A stretch of 64,000 bases of DNA, taken from positions 1 to 64,000 of the forward strand of contig DXQT01000004.1 of NCBI GenBank assembly GCA_019411365.1. Direction: 5' to 3'. Shown piece after piece: positions 53,825 to 63,023 of the stretch; position 1 is the first letter of the stretch, and each line of letters opens with the position of its first letter. This DNA is from Roseburia sp. Lineage in GTDB: Bacteria; Bacillota_A; Clostridia; Lachnospirales; Lachnospiraceae. Both the position numbers and the translations under genes were made by a program. The notes below the pieces were generated by a model. That model made no database searches and had not been told where the DNA came from. It was given only the letters and a program-made list of their open reading frames with translations.

Positions 53825-53892
53825 AAAAATGATGCATCGCGGCATAAGAAGAAAAGAGCCGTGAAAGAGAGATACTTCGGGAGGGGCAAAAA

Positions 53893-54534
53893 ATGCAGGA
53901 AAAAGAAATTTCCCAGGCAGTAATCCGTCGTATGCCGAGATATTACCGGTATTTAGGTGAATTGCTGGAGGATGGAGTGGAACGTATTTCATCCAATGAT
54001 CTAAGCAAAAGAATGAATGTCACTGCTTCGCAGATCCGTCAGGATCTGAATAACTTTGGCGGTTTCGGACAGCAGGGATATGGATATAATGTAAAGTTTT
54101 TATATGAAGAGATTGGTAAGATTTTAGGCTTAAACCAGAAACATAATATTATTGTCATCGGTGCCGGTAATTTAGGTCAGGCACTGGCAAATTATGTGAA
54201 GTTTGAAAAACTTGGTTTTGTGATCACAGCACTTTTTGATGTCAATCCGGCGTTAGAGGGTGTGACAGTCCGCGGAATTAAGATCCACATGTTAGATGAA
54301 CTGGAAGATTACTGCAAGGATCACGTTGTTGATATTGCAGCCCTTACCATGCCGAAGGAGAAGGCTGATGCCATTGCAAACCGTCTGGTCAATCTTGGAA
54401 TTCAGGCAATCTGGAATTTTGCCCATGTGGACCTTGATCTGATCGACAAAGATGTGGTTGTTGAGAATGTACATCTTTCTGACAGCCTGATGCAGTTGTC
54501 CTATAATATCGTAAAAAATAAGCAGAATAAATAA
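53893..54534 (+). CDS. rex: Redox-sensing transcriptional repressor Rex
   Basis: The 213-aa protein has an N-terminal winged HTH ('RMPRYYRYLGELLEDGVERISS', 'TASQIRQDLNNFGGFGQQGYGY') and a Rossmann domain from about 85 ('NIIVIGAGNLGQALANY'). Rex senses the NADH/NAD ratio and represses fermentation and redox genes. It starts at ATG 53893 with GGGAGGGG upstream. The matching operator in front of its own promoter indicates autoregulation. It ends before a hairpin. Confidence 0.97.
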   Translation: MQEKEISQAVIRRMPRYYRYLGELLEDGVERISSNDLSKRMNVTASQIRQDLNNFGGFGQQGYGYNVKFLYEEIGKILGLNQKHNIIVIGAGNLGQALANYVKFEKLGFVITALFDVNPALEGVTVRGIKIHMLDELEDYCKDHVVDIAALTMPKEKADAIANRLVNLGIQAIWNFAHVDLDLIDKDVVVENVHLSDSLMQLSYNIVKNKQNK

Positions 54535-54546
54535 TGGATGAAATCG

Positions 54547-54588
54547 ATAGAGCTGCCGCATGCATTTTTTAATGCACGACAGCTCTAT
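54547..54588. terminator. Hairpin after rex
   Basis: ATAGAGCTG (54547-54555) pairs with CAGCTCTAT (54580-54588), with inner TGCATT/AATGCA pairing. It lies between rex and nnr and probably ends rex mRNA. Confidence 0.75.
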
Positions 54589-54620
54589 CTTATCCATATG
54601 CCTGAGGGGATGAGAAGGTT

Positions 54621-56120
54621 ATGAAGTATCTGGTAAACAGCAGAGAGATGAAACAATATGATACGAACACGACAGAACATTTTAAAGTGCCATCCCTGCT
54701 TTTGATGGAGCGGGCCGCACTTGCAGTTTTTGATGAAATCAAAAGGCAGTACCCATGCAGCAAAAAATTTCTGATCGTTTGCGGAACGGGAAACAATGGC
54801 GCAGATGGTTTTGCACTCACCCGGCTGTTACTTTTGGACGGAGCAGAGGTGCATACGGTGTTGATCGGTGACCGGAAGAAGGAGACAGACCAGTGCAAAA
54901 AGCAGCTGGAGATCCTTTCTGCCTATGGATGTCCGGTATTGGAAGCCATTCCGGAGAACACCGCATATGATGTAATAGTGGATGCCATTTTTGGAGTCGG
55001 GCTTTCGAGAAATGTTGAAGGCATTTTTGCTGATACAATTCGGAAAATGAACGAAATACCAGGAAAAAAGATCGCACTTGATATGCCATCCGGAATTTCA
55101 TCGGACACAGGGGCTGTTTTAAAATGTGCGTTTCGTGCAGACTGCACGATCACATTTGCCTATGAAAAAATCGGCATGCATCTTTTCCCGGGAAATGAAT
55201 ATGTCGGGGAGATCGTGACAAAGCAGATTGGAATCACGGATGAGAGTTTTCTGACACAAATGCCCGGTGTTATGGCGTTCGAGATGGAAGATCTGAGATT
55301 CCTTCCAAAGAGAGCTTCACATTCTAATAAGGGAAGCTTCGGTAAATTACTGCTGATCGCTGGAAGTGTGGATATGGCTGGCGCAGCTGTTTTAAGTGCA
55401 AAGGCAGCGTATACGGCAGGCTGTGGTCTGGTGCGTGTGTTTACGCCTGAGGAAAACCGCATTCCATTGCAGACAAGTATTCCAGAGGCAGTTCTGACTA
55501 CTTATCACCCTGAAAAATTAGATGCTTCAAAACTTTCAGAAGCAATGAAATGGGCAGATGTGATTGTGTGTGGACCGGGAATCGGAACCGGGGATGCAGC
55601 ACATCAGATTGTTAAAACAGTGCTGCAAAAAGCATCTGTTCCGGTCGTCCTTGATGCAGATGCATTAAATATCATTGCAGAGGACACAAGTGTTTTACTT
55701 TTGGCGCACACAGAACTTGTGATCACGCCGCATCTTGGTGAGATGAGCCGTCTGACCGGGGATTCCATTGCCTTTATCCAGACACGGCTGATTGATACTG
55801 CGGATAAGTTTGCAGGAAAATTTCATGTCACCTGTGTTCTGAAAGATGAACACACGGTCGTTGCCACTCCACATGGAAGGACTTATCTGAACCTCTCCGG
55901 AAATCATGGAATGGCAACGGCGGGAAGTGGGGATGTGCTGACCGGAATCATAGGATCACTTCTGACCCAGAGGGCAGACACAGAGACTGCGGCCGCGCTT
56001 GGTGTTTACCTTCACGGACTTTCCGGAGATACTGCATTGAAAAAATGTGGTTTTCGTGGTATGATGGCAGGCGATGTTGTAAATGGTTTGAAAGATTTTC
56101 TGGCAGAAAATCAATTATAA
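54621..56120 (+). CDS. nnr: Bifunctional NAD(P)H-hydrate epimerase/dehydratase
   Basis: The 499-aa protein joins a YjeF_N epimerase (about 1-210, 'VCGTGNNGADGFALTRLLL', 'DAIFGVGLSRNVEG') to a ribokinase-like ADP/ATP-dependent NAD(P)HX dehydratase (230-495, 'KGSFGKLLLIAGS', 'NHGMATAGSGDVLTGIIGSLL'). It repairs hydrated, inactive NADH and NADPH. ATG 54621 follows a weak AGGGGATGAGAAGG. It is 36 bp before alr; an nnr-alr pairing is frequent in Firmicutes. Confidence 0.95.
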   Translation: MKYLVNSREMKQYDTNTTEHFKVPSLLLMERAALAVFDEIKRQYPCSKKFLIVCGTGNNGADGFALTRLLLLDGAEVHTVLIGDRKKETDQCKKQLEILSAYGCPVLEAIPENTAYDVIVDAIFGVGLSRNVEGIFADTIRKMNEIPGKKIALDMPSGISSDTGAVLKCAFRADCTITFAYEKIGMHLFPGNEYVGEIVTKQIGITDESFLTQMPGVMAFEMEDLRFLPKRASHSNKGSFGKLLLIAGSVDMAGAAVLSAKAAYTAGCGLVRVFTPEENRIPLQTSIPEAVLTTYHPEKLDASKLSEAMKWADVIVCGPGIGTGDAAHQIVKTVLQKASVPVVLDADALNIIAEDTSVLLLAHTELVITPHLGEMSRLTGDSIAFIQTRLIDTADKFAGKFHVTCVLKDEHTVVATPHGRTYLNLSGNHGMATAGSGDVLTGIIGSLLTQRADTETAAALGVYLHGLSGDTALKKCGFRGMMAGDVVNGLKDFLAENQL

Positions 56121-56156
56121 AAAAGATTCATTACGATAGAAAGGTATGGATATAAC

Positions 56157-57329
56157 ATGAATAAACACAGCAGAGTGTGTGCGAATATAGATTTGAGTGC
56201 AATCATGCACAATATGGAAGCCATGCATCAGAACATTGATCCGAATACGAAAATTATGGCGGTGATCAAAGCAGATGGTTATGGTCATGGGGCTGTTCCT
56301 ATTGCAAAGGAGATTGAACATTTAGATTATGTTTATGGGTATGCAGCTGCAACGGTTGAGGAAGGGATGATCCTTCGAAATAATGGAATCCAAAAACCGA
56401 TTTTGATTCTTGGCTATATCTTCCCGGATCAGTATGAGGAAGTAATCCAGGCAGAAATCTGTCCAAGTGTTTTTACACTTGAGATGGCAGAAGAGCTTTC
56501 TGCTGCTGCCGAAAAAGTTGGAAAAGACTGCCGGATGCATTTTGCAGTGGATACCGGAATGAGCCGTATCGGGTATCAGGTGACAGAAGAAGCCGCAGAT
56601 GAGATGGCGCAGATTGCAAAGCTTCCGCATATGATAGTGGAGGGGATTTTTACTCATTTTGCAAAAGCAGATGAGTATGATAAAACTTTCACAAAAGAAC
56701 AGATTCAAAAATTCAGAAAAATGATTGCCATGATGGAAGACAGAGGTGTTTCGATTCCCGTCAAGCACTGTTCCAACAGCGCAGGAATCGCAGAAATCCG
56801 CGAGGCAAATATGGATATGGTAAGAGCGGGAATCACGTTGTATGGATTATGGCCATCGGAAGAAGTCGACCAGAATTCCCTTGATTTAAAACCGGTGATG
56901 GAATTGAAAACACATGTGGCTTACGTTAAGGATTTAGAGGCTGGAAGAGCGATCAGTTACGGTGGAACTTTCATCACAAAGCGCGACAGCCGCATCGCAA
57001 CGATCCCGGTTGGTTATGCAGATGGATATTGCAGGGGACTTTCCAATACAGGAAGTGTCCTGATCCACGGAAAACGTGCGCCAATCTGCGGAAGAGTCTG
57101 TATGGATCAGTTCATGGTAGATGTGACTGATATTCCGGATGTGAAGATTGGGGATGAAGTGACACTGATCGGCAGGGATGGTGACGAAGTGATCACCATG
57201 GAAGAAGTCGGCAGCCTTTCCGGCAGATTTAATTATGAGTTTGTCTGCGTGCTTGGAAAACGTATTCCGCGTGTTTTTTATCGAGATGGAAAAAGAATTG
57301 CAAGCCAGGAATATTTTGACGAGGAATAG
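56157..57329 (+). CDS. alr: Alanine racemase
   Basis: This 390-aa PLP enzyme has the lysine in 'AVIKADGYGHG' near residue 39 and the catalytic tyrosine in 'AISYGGTF' near 267, plus 'GRVCMDQFMVDVT'. It interconverts L- and D-alanine for peptidoglycan. It starts at ATG 56157. The next gene is a MazF-like toxin, an arrangement also seen in Bacillus, where an antitoxin gene lies between; here none fits. Confidence 0.96.
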   Translation: MNKHSRVCANIDLSAIMHNMEAMHQNIDPNTKIMAVIKADGYGHGAVPIAKEIEHLDYVYGYAAATVEEGMILRNNGIQKPILILGYIFPDQYEEVIQAEICPSVFTLEMAEELSAAAEKVGKDCRMHFAVDTGMSRIGYQVTEEAADEMAQIAKLPHMIVEGIFTHFAKADEYDKTFTKEQIQKFRKMIAMMEDRGVSIPVKHCSNSAGIAEIREANMDMVRAGITLYGLWPSEEVDQNSLDLKPVMELKTHVAYVKDLEAGRAISYGGTFITKRDSRIATIPVGYADGYCRGLSNTGSVLIHGKRAPICGRVCMDQFMVDVTDIPDVKIGDEVTLIGRDGDEVITMEEVGSLSGRFNYEFVCVLGKRIPRVFYRDGKRIASQEYFDEE

Positions 57330-57438
57330 GCTGGAAAAATATTTTTGAAAACAGAATACGACCGTTAAATATGGAAATACTATCCGTAAGAAACAACAGT
57401 AGAGAGAATACTGAGTAAGATTATGGAGTGTAAAGCAT

Positions 57439-57786
57439 ATGTTAATTCGGCGTGGAGATATTTTTTATGCAGATTTAAGACCAGTGGTCGGTTCTGAGCA
57501 GGGTGGAGTCCGCCCGGTTCTTATTATACAGAATGATGTTGGAAACAGACACAGTCCTACGGTCATTTGTGCAGCAATCACTTCCCAGATGAACAAGGCA
57601 AAACTTCCAACCCATGTGGAGTTAGACTGCACCAAGTATGCACTGGTGAAGGATTCCGTTGTTTTACTGGAACAGTTGCGCACAATCGACAAGACGCGGC
57701 TGAAAGATAAAGTATGTCATCTTGACAATCAGATACTGATCAAAATTGATAAGGCATTGGAAATAAGCTTAGAGCTTCTTACATAA
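57439..57786 (+). CDS. mazF: MazF-family mRNA interferase without adjacent antitoxin
   Basis: The 115-aa protein is a PemK/MazF (NdoA) toxin: '[20 protein letters not shown]' with the catalytic Arg, '[12 protein letters not shown]' and '[18 protein letters not shown]' near 55. It cuts single-stranded mRNA at short motifs. The 109-bp gap from alr holds no frame large enough for NdoAI/MazE (about 90 aa), which sits here in Bacillus. The antitoxin must be encoded elsewhere or be a small or diverged protein. ATG 57439 has only a weak GGAG upstream. Confidence 0.9.
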   Translation: MLIRRGDIFYADLRPVVGSEQGGVRPVLIIQNDVGNRHSPTVICAAITSQMNKAKLPTHVELDCTKYALVKDSVVLLEQLRTIDKTRLKDKVCHLDNQILIKIDKALEISLELLT

Positions 57787-57859
57787 CTTGACTATTCTGG
57801 AGCAAAATGGTATTATTTCAAATGTTTTAATACAATTTCGATATAAATTAGGAGGATTT

Positions 57860-58780
57860 ATGGACGATGGTGGCAGTCCCACTACCGGGATGAAAAAGTT
57901 GAGTAACAGGCTTATGAAGCTGTTCGGAGTAGACACCGATGATGTGACAGAAGAAGAGATTATCTCAATGGTAAATGAAGGACATGAGCAGGGTGTCCTG
58001 CAGGCGAATGAAGCGGAGATGATCCATAATATTTTTGAATTTGGAGACAAAGATGCAAAGGATATTATGGTGCACCGCAAGAATATCATTGCCATTGATG
58101 GAACGATGACGTTCCTTGAAATGCTGGATTTCACGATTGAAAATAACTATTCGCGATATCCGGTATACATAGATGATATTGATAATATAATCGGAGTGCT
58201 TCATATTAAGGAGGTACTTGCACTGTGCCAGAAACAGGAGATTTATCACACGGCAATCAAAGATATTAAGGGATTGATCCGTGAGGTTGATTTTATTCCG
58301 GAAACGAGAAATATTAATACCTTATTTACGATGATGCAGAATGCTAAGACGCATATGGTCATCGTGGTGGATGAGTATGGACAGACTTCCGGGATTGTTG
58401 CAATGGAAGATATCCTTGAGGAGATCGTAGGAAACATCGAGGATGAACACGACCAGGAAGAAAAGATGATTGAGAAACTGCCGGATGGCAGTTATCTGAT
58501 GGATGGTATGACTTCTGCTGAGGAGGCACTTGAAATTTTGAAAATTCATATTCCGGAGGAAGATGAATTTGAAACGTTAAATGGTATACTGATCTCTCTG
58601 TTAGACCGTATTCCAAATGATGATGAGAAGTTTGAGACAGATGCTTTCGGGTATCATTTCGAAGTTTTACAGGTGGAAAATAAGATGATCAAAAAAGTGA
58701 AGATCACAAAACTTGCCGAGGGCGTTTCCACAGATAAGGAAGAGAACTCTTGTCAGAAAGAAGAAACGGTGCTAGAATAA
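57860..58780 (+). CDS. CBS-pair/CorC-HlyC domain protein, cytoplasmic form
   Basis: ATG 57860 follows TAGGAGGA, giving 306 aa; upstream extension to 57788 is unlikely. Two CBS domains lie at about 65-185 ('DIMVHRKNIIAIDG', 'SRYPVYIDDIDNIIGVLHIKEVL', 'MVIVVDEYGQTSGIVAMEDILEEIVGNIEDEHD') and the transporter-associated HlyC/CorC domain at 200-285. The DUF21 membrane domain present in full-length CorC proteins is absent, as in E. coli CorC. It probably regulates magnesium or cobalt efflux. It lies 73 bp behind mazF. Confidence 0.88.
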   Translation: MDDGGSPTTGMKKLSNRLMKLFGVDTDDVTEEEIISMVNEGHEQGVLQANEAEMIHNIFEFGDKDAKDIMVHRKNIIAIDGTMTFLEMLDFTIENNYSRYPVYIDDIDNIIGVLHIKEVLALCQKQEIYHTAIKDIKGLIREVDFIPETRNINTLFTMMQNAKTHMVIVVDEYGQTSGIVAMEDILEEIVGNIEDEHDQEEKMIEKLPDGSYLMDGMTSAEEALEILKIHIPEEDEFETLNGILISLLDRIPNDDEKFETDAFGYHFEVLQVENKMIKKVKITKLAEGVSTDKEENSCQKEETVLE

Positions 58781-58873
58781 TATTTCTGAGAGATTTTGTA
58801 ATTGTGTGAGAAACACACAAAACATATAAAAAGTTTGACAGACGAAAATACAAGAAAAAGAGAGGATAAAGTT

Positions 58874-59602
58874 ATGTCAGGACATTCAAAGTTTGCCAAT
58901 ATTAAACATAAGAAAGAAAAAAATGATGCTGCAAAAGGTAAAATCTTTACGATTATCGGTAGAGAGATCGCAGTTGCAGTAAAAGAGGGTGGCCCGGATC
59001 CATCCAATAACTTCAAACTTGCACAGGTGATCGCAAAGGCAAAGAGCAACAATATGCCAAACGATACGATTGAGCGTGGTATTAAGAAAGCTGCCGGTGA
59101 TGGAAACTCCGTCAACTACGAATTCTGTACATATGAAGGATATGGACCAAGCGGAACAGCTATCATTGTAAAATGTTTAACAGATAACAAAAACCGTACT
59201 GCTGCAAATGTCAGAAATGCATTCACAAAAGGTCATGGAAGCATCGGTACACAGGGTTGTGTATCTTACATGTTCGATGAAAAAGGACAGATCATCATCG
59301 CAAAAGAAGACTGTGAGATGGATGCAGACGATCTTATGATGATCGCTTTAGATGCAGGCGCAGAAGATTTTAATGAGGAGGAGGACTGCTTTGAAGTATT
59401 GACATCTCCAGATGATTTTGAAGCTGTAAGAAGCGCATTGGAAGCTGAGAACATTCCAATGGCAGAAGCAGAAGTAACCATGATTCCTCAGAACTATGTA
59501 GAGTTATCTGCAGACGAAGATATCACAAACATCAACCGTATCTTAGATCTTTTGGATGATGATGATGATGTTCAGCAGGTTTACCACAACTGGGATGAAT
59601 AA
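58874..59602 (+). CDS. YebC/PmpR-family transcriptional or translational factor
   Basis: The real start is ATG 58874 ('[18 protein letters not shown]'), preceded by AGAGGATAAAG, giving 242 aa; a longer frame upstream lacks family residues. 'TNNMPND'-like and '[23 protein letters not shown]' blocks are typical. YebC proteins act as DNA-binding regulators in some species and as translation aids at polyproline in others. A terminator follows at once. It is single-copy in the window and stands between corC-like and glgA. Confidence 0.93.
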   Translation: MSGHSKFANIKHKKEKNDAAKGKIFTIIGREIAVAVKEGGPDPSNNFKLAQVIAKAKSNNMPNDTIERGIKKAAGDGNSVNYEFCTYEGYGPSGTAIIVKCLTDNKNRTAANVRNAFTKGHGSIGTQGCVSYMFDEKGQIIIAKEDCEMDADDLMMIALDAGAEDFNEEEDCFEVLTSPDDFEAVRSALEAENIPMAEAEVTMIPQNYVELSADEDITNINRILDLLDDDDDVQQVYHNWDE

Positions 59603-59616
59603 ATAATATGAGACAG

Positions 59617-59653
59617 ACTCTGCTTTTGGCGCAATCCAAGAACAGAGTTTTTT
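59617..59653 (+). terminator. Intrinsic terminator after the YebC-type gene
   Basis: ACTCTG (59617-59622) pairs with CAGAGT (59643-59648), with inner TTGG/CCAA pairing, followed by TTTTTT. Confidence 0.85.
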
Positions 59654-59744
59654 CATATGGACACTTTTTTACAATAAAGTGGTAGAAATCCGGGGGAAAA
59701 TGTTATATCATAAATAGTACAAGGATGATGAGGAGGTATAATTC

Positions 59745-61202
59745 ATGAAGAGGATTCTTTTTGCAGCGTCAGAGTGCGTTCCGTTTATAAAAACTGGGGG
59801 ACTTGCGGACGTGTGTGGTGCATTACCTAAGGAATTTTCAAAAGAGGAATGGGATGTCAGGGTCGTGATTCCAAATTATAGCTGTATTCCGGAAAAATTC
59901 AGAAACCAGTTTCAGTATGTAACACATTTTTATATGTGTGCAGGAAATTATATCCAGAACAAATATGTTGGAATTTTAAAATATGAACTGGATGGGGTTA
60001 CCTACTATTTTATTGATAATCAGGAATATTTTACCTGTGATACACCATATGGGGATATCCGTTATGACATTGAGAAGTTTGTTTTCTTCGATAAAGCTGT
60101 TTTATCCATGTTAAAACAGATCGATTTCCGTCCGGATCTGATCCACTGTCACGACTGGGAGACAGGTCTGATCCCGGTATATCTGAAAAATGAATTTCAG
60201 GCAGACTCTTTTTACTGGGGGATGAAATCAATCATTACCATACATAATTTGAAGTTCCAGGGTGTATGGGATGTGAAGACGATGAAGGGGCTGACAGGAT
60301 TTTCAGCAGATTTGTTTGCACCGGATAAACTGGAATTTCATAAGGATGCCAACATGTTAAAGGGTGGTTTGGTATATGCAGATTATATTACAACTGTAAG
60401 CGATTCTTATGCACAGGAGATCCAGACTGATTACTATGGCGAGGGGCTGGATGGACTGCTTGCCGCCAGACACTTTGATATGCAGGGCATTGTAAACGGT
60501 ATTGATTACAAAACATATGATCCGGAGACAGACCCGAAAATTTATACCAACTATAACGCATCAAACTTCCGTAAGAAGAAGGTCAATAATAAATTAAAAT
60601 TACAGGAGGAACTGGATCTGACTGTCGATAAGAAGAAGTTCATGATCGGACTGATCTCAAGACTCACCGATCAGAAAGGTCTGGATCTGATCAATTATGT
60701 GATTGACCGCCTGGTGGATGATTTCACACAGATTGTTGTGATTGGAACCGGCGATCCACAGTATGAGAACATGTTCCGCCATTATGCATGGAAATACGGA
60801 GACAGAGTTTCTGCCAATATCTGTTATTCTGATGACCTGGCTCACAAACTTTACGCCGCTGCGGATGCATTTTTAATGCCATCCCGCTTTGAACCATGTG
60901 GACTGACGCAGCTGATCTCTTTCCGTTACGGTACGGTTCCAATCGTCCGTGAGACCGGAGGACTTAAGGATACAGTCAGACCATATAACGAATACGAAAA
61001 TACCGGTGATGGATTCTCTTTTGCAAATTATAATGGGGAAGAGATGCTCGGTGTTGTCAATTATGCAAAGCATATTTATTTTGATAAGAAAAAACAGTGG
61101 AATCAGATTGTTGAACGGGGCATGGCAAACGATTATTCATGGAAGTCTTCCAAAGGAAAATACGAAGGGCTTTATAATTATCTGCTTGGATATACTGTAT
61201 AA
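59745..61202 (+). CDS. glgA: Glycogen synthase
   Basis: The 485-aa GT5 enzyme has the ADP-glucose loop 'KTGGLADVCGALPKE' (15-29) and the C-terminal 'FEPCGLTQLISFRYGTVPIVRETGGLKDTV' region near 380-410, including the retaining-GT Glu. It elongates alpha-1,4-glucan for storage polysaccharide. It starts at ATG 59745 with GAGGAGG. Other glycogen genes (glgB, glgC, glgD) are not in the window, so this copy is separate from a classical cluster. Confidence 0.96.
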   Translation: MKRILFAASECVPFIKTGGLADVCGALPKEFSKEEWDVRVVIPNYSCIPEKFRNQFQYVTHFYMCAGNYIQNKYVGILKYELDGVTYYFIDNQEYFTCDTPYGDIRYDIEKFVFFDKAVLSMLKQIDFRPDLIHCHDWETGLIPVYLKNEFQADSFYWGMKSIITIHNLKFQGVWDVKTMKGLTGFSADLFAPDKLEFHKDANMLKGGLVYADYITTVSDSYAQEIQTDYYGEGLDGLLAARHFDMQGIVNGIDYKTYDPETDPKIYTNYNASNFRKKKVNNKLKLQEELDLTVDKKKFMIGLISRLTDQKGLDLINYVIDRLVDDFTQIVVIGTGDPQYENMFRHYAWKYGDRVSANICYSDDLAHKLYAAADAFLMPSRFEPCGLTQLISFRYGTVPIVRETGGLKDTVRPYNEYENTGDGFSFANYNGEEMLGVVNYAKHIYFDKKKQWNQIVERGMANDYSWKSSKGKYEGLYNYLLGYTV

Positions 61203-61228
61203 AATAAAAAGAATCTCCAATACTAAAG

Positions 61229-61258
61229 AACAGGGTAGAAAAATCTATCCTGTTTTTT
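61229..61258 (+). terminator. Intrinsic terminator after glgA
   Basis: AACAGGGTAGA pairs with TCTATCCTGTT and is followed by TTTTTT, 27 bp past the glgA stop. Confidence 0.92.
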
Positions 61259-61284
61259 CAGTCTTATGAGGGAAGGGAGATTGT

Positions 61285-61980
61285 ATGGCAGAAAAAAATG
61301 AGAAAGAGAAGGCTGTGAATGAGCAGATCAGGGATTTTGGTCAGGTGGAGTTAGAGCATGGGGAAGACAGGATCTCCATGTTGACGATCATAGGAGAGAT
61401 TGAGGGGCATGAGTGCCTTCCGGCGGCGACAAAGACGACAAAGTATGAGCATGTGCTTCCAAAACTCGCAGAGGTGGAAGAAAATAAAAATGTGGATGGA
61501 TTACTGCTTTTGTTAAACACGGTAGGCGGGGATGTGGAGAGCGGGCTTGCCATTGCTGAGATGGTAGCATCCATTGATAAGCCAACGGTTTCACTGGTAC
61601 TCGGTGGCAGCCATTCCATCGGCGTGCCGCTGGCAGTCTCCACGGACTATTCTTTTATCGTGTCATCCGGTACGATGGTGATCCACCCGGTGCGGATGAA
61701 TGGAACTGTGATCGGGGCGCAGCCAACGTATGATTATTTTAAGCAGATGCAGGATCGTATTTTAAAATTTGTTGTGCAGCATTCCAAAGCAGAACAGAAC
61801 CGGCTGGAGGAGCTTATGATGAATACGGGAATCCTCACAAAAGACCTTGGGACGATCCTGGTTGGAGGACAGGCGGTCGAGGAAGGACTCATTGATTCTA
61901 TCGGTGGGATCCATGAGGCATTTGCAAAATTGCATCAGCTCATACATGAGGCAAAATCTTGTGGCAAAAAAAGCTTTTAA
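61285..61980 (+). CDS. tepA: ClpP-like serine protease of the TepA type
   Basis: The 231-aa protein has the ClpP/crotonase fold: 'LLLLNTVGGDVESGLAIAEMV', nucleophile Ser in 'GGSHSIGVPLA', and His in 'MVIHPVR'. It lacks the ClpP tail that docks ClpX. TepA in Bacillus subtilis is a germination SASP protease also linked to protein export. In Bacillus it is near spoIIIE, and here ftsK/spoIIIE lies 1 kb downstream, which supports the call. It starts at ATG 61285. Confidence 0.88.
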   Translation: MAEKNEKEKAVNEQIRDFGQVELEHGEDRISMLTIIGEIEGHECLPAATKTTKYEHVLPKLAEVEENKNVDGLLLLLNTVGGDVESGLAIAEMVASIDKPTVSLVLGGSHSIGVPLAVSTDYSFIVSSGTMVIHPVRMNGTVIGAQPTYDYFKQMQDRILKFVVQHSKAEQNRLEELMMNTGILTKDLGTILVGGQAVEEGLIDSIGGIHEAFAKLHQLIHEAKSCGKKSF

Positions 61981-62008
61981 TGACAATCAAAACGAAATAT
62001 GGTATACT
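61980..62008 (+). promoter_or_regulatory. uppP promoter
   Basis: ATGACA (61980-61985) and TATACT (62003-62008) are spaced by 17 bp. The -35 overlaps the tepA stop codon, and the site is about 85 bp before uppP. Confidence 0.5.
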
Positions 62009-62093
62009 TAAAAAGTATGAAAATAGGTGACTTATGGAAAAAACTGATATTTTTCAGAAAATATGAGATACGATACAGCGGAGGAAAAAGCTT

Positions 62094-62999
62094 ATGACTT
62101 TATTACAGGCGGTCTTGATGGGAATCATACAGGGATTGACAGAGTTCCTTCCGGTCAGCAGTTCCGGACATCTTGCACTTTTTAAAATCCTGTTCCATGT
62201 TGAGACGGATACGGGAATGCTGTTTGATGTTTTACTGCATGTGGGAACTCTGATCGCGATCTGCGCAGTTTATTATAAAGATATTGTGCGGCTTTTTGTG
62301 GAGGGAATCTGTATCGTGAGAGATGTGCTGATCAATTTTGCAGCACTTATAAAAAACCTTTTTCTATCGATCCGTGACAGAGGAAAAGATCATGTTGATT
62401 ACAGTCCGTACCGCAGAATTGTAAACAGCAGTTACCGCAAGTTTGTGGTGCTGATCCTGGTATCAACCATTCCGACCGGAATCATTGGTTTTGTTGGAAA
62501 AGACGTGGTAGAGCAGGCATCAGAACTTCTGATCGTGCCGGGCATCTGTCTGATCGCAACCGCAATCCTGCTCTTTATCGCAGACCGCTGCAAGGGCGGA
62601 GACAAGCTTCCGAAGGACATTACATACACCAATGCGTTTGTCGTTGGTATTGCTCAGGGCGTGGCAACTTTGCCGGGATTATCCCGCAGCGGAACAACGA
62701 TCACAGCATGTCTGCTCAGCGGATTTAACCGCAAGTTTGCAGTGAAATATTCGTTTATTATGTCGATACCGGCGATTTTAGGTGCCATGGTGTTAGAGTT
62801 AAAAGATTTTGCAGACCTGTCTGTGAGCGGCATGGATATCACCTGCTATATTGTTGGTATGGTGATTGCTGCAGTGATCGGATATATCTGTATTAAAACA
62901 ATGCTTGTCATTGTGCGCAATCGGAAATTCCGTGTTTTTGCAGTTTATTGTCTGATTGTCGGACTGCTCTCAATCGGCGGATTTTTCTATACATTATAG
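62094..62999 (+). CDS. uppP: Undecaprenyl-diphosphatase (BacA/UppP)
   Basis: The 301-aa membrane enzyme has about eight transmembrane helices and the two family motifs: 'GLTEFLPVSSSGHL' (14-27) and 'GIAQGVATLPGLSRSGTTI' near 190. It removes a phosphate from undecaprenyl diphosphate so the carrier can be reused for peptidoglycan and other polymers, and it confers bacitracin tolerance. It starts at ATG 62094 after GGAGGA. An inserted charged loop near 85-105 is longer than in the E. coli protein. Confidence 0.96.
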   Translation: MTLLQAVLMGIIQGLTEFLPVSSSGHLALFKILFHVETDTGMLFDVLLHVGTLIAICAVYYKDIVRLFVEGICIVRDVLINFAALIKNLFLSIRDRGKDHVDYSPYRRIVNSSYRKFVVLILVSTIPTGIIGFVGKDVVEQASELLIVPGICLIATAILLFIADRCKGGDKLPKDITYTNAFVVGIAQGVATLPGLSRSGTTITACLLSGFNRKFAVKYSFIMSIPAILGAMVLELKDFADLSVSGMDITCYIVGMVIAAVIGYICIKTMLVIVRNRKFRVFAVYCLIVGLLSIGGFFYTL

Positions 63000-63023
63000 G
63001 AGATATTTTTTGGAGGTAATATT

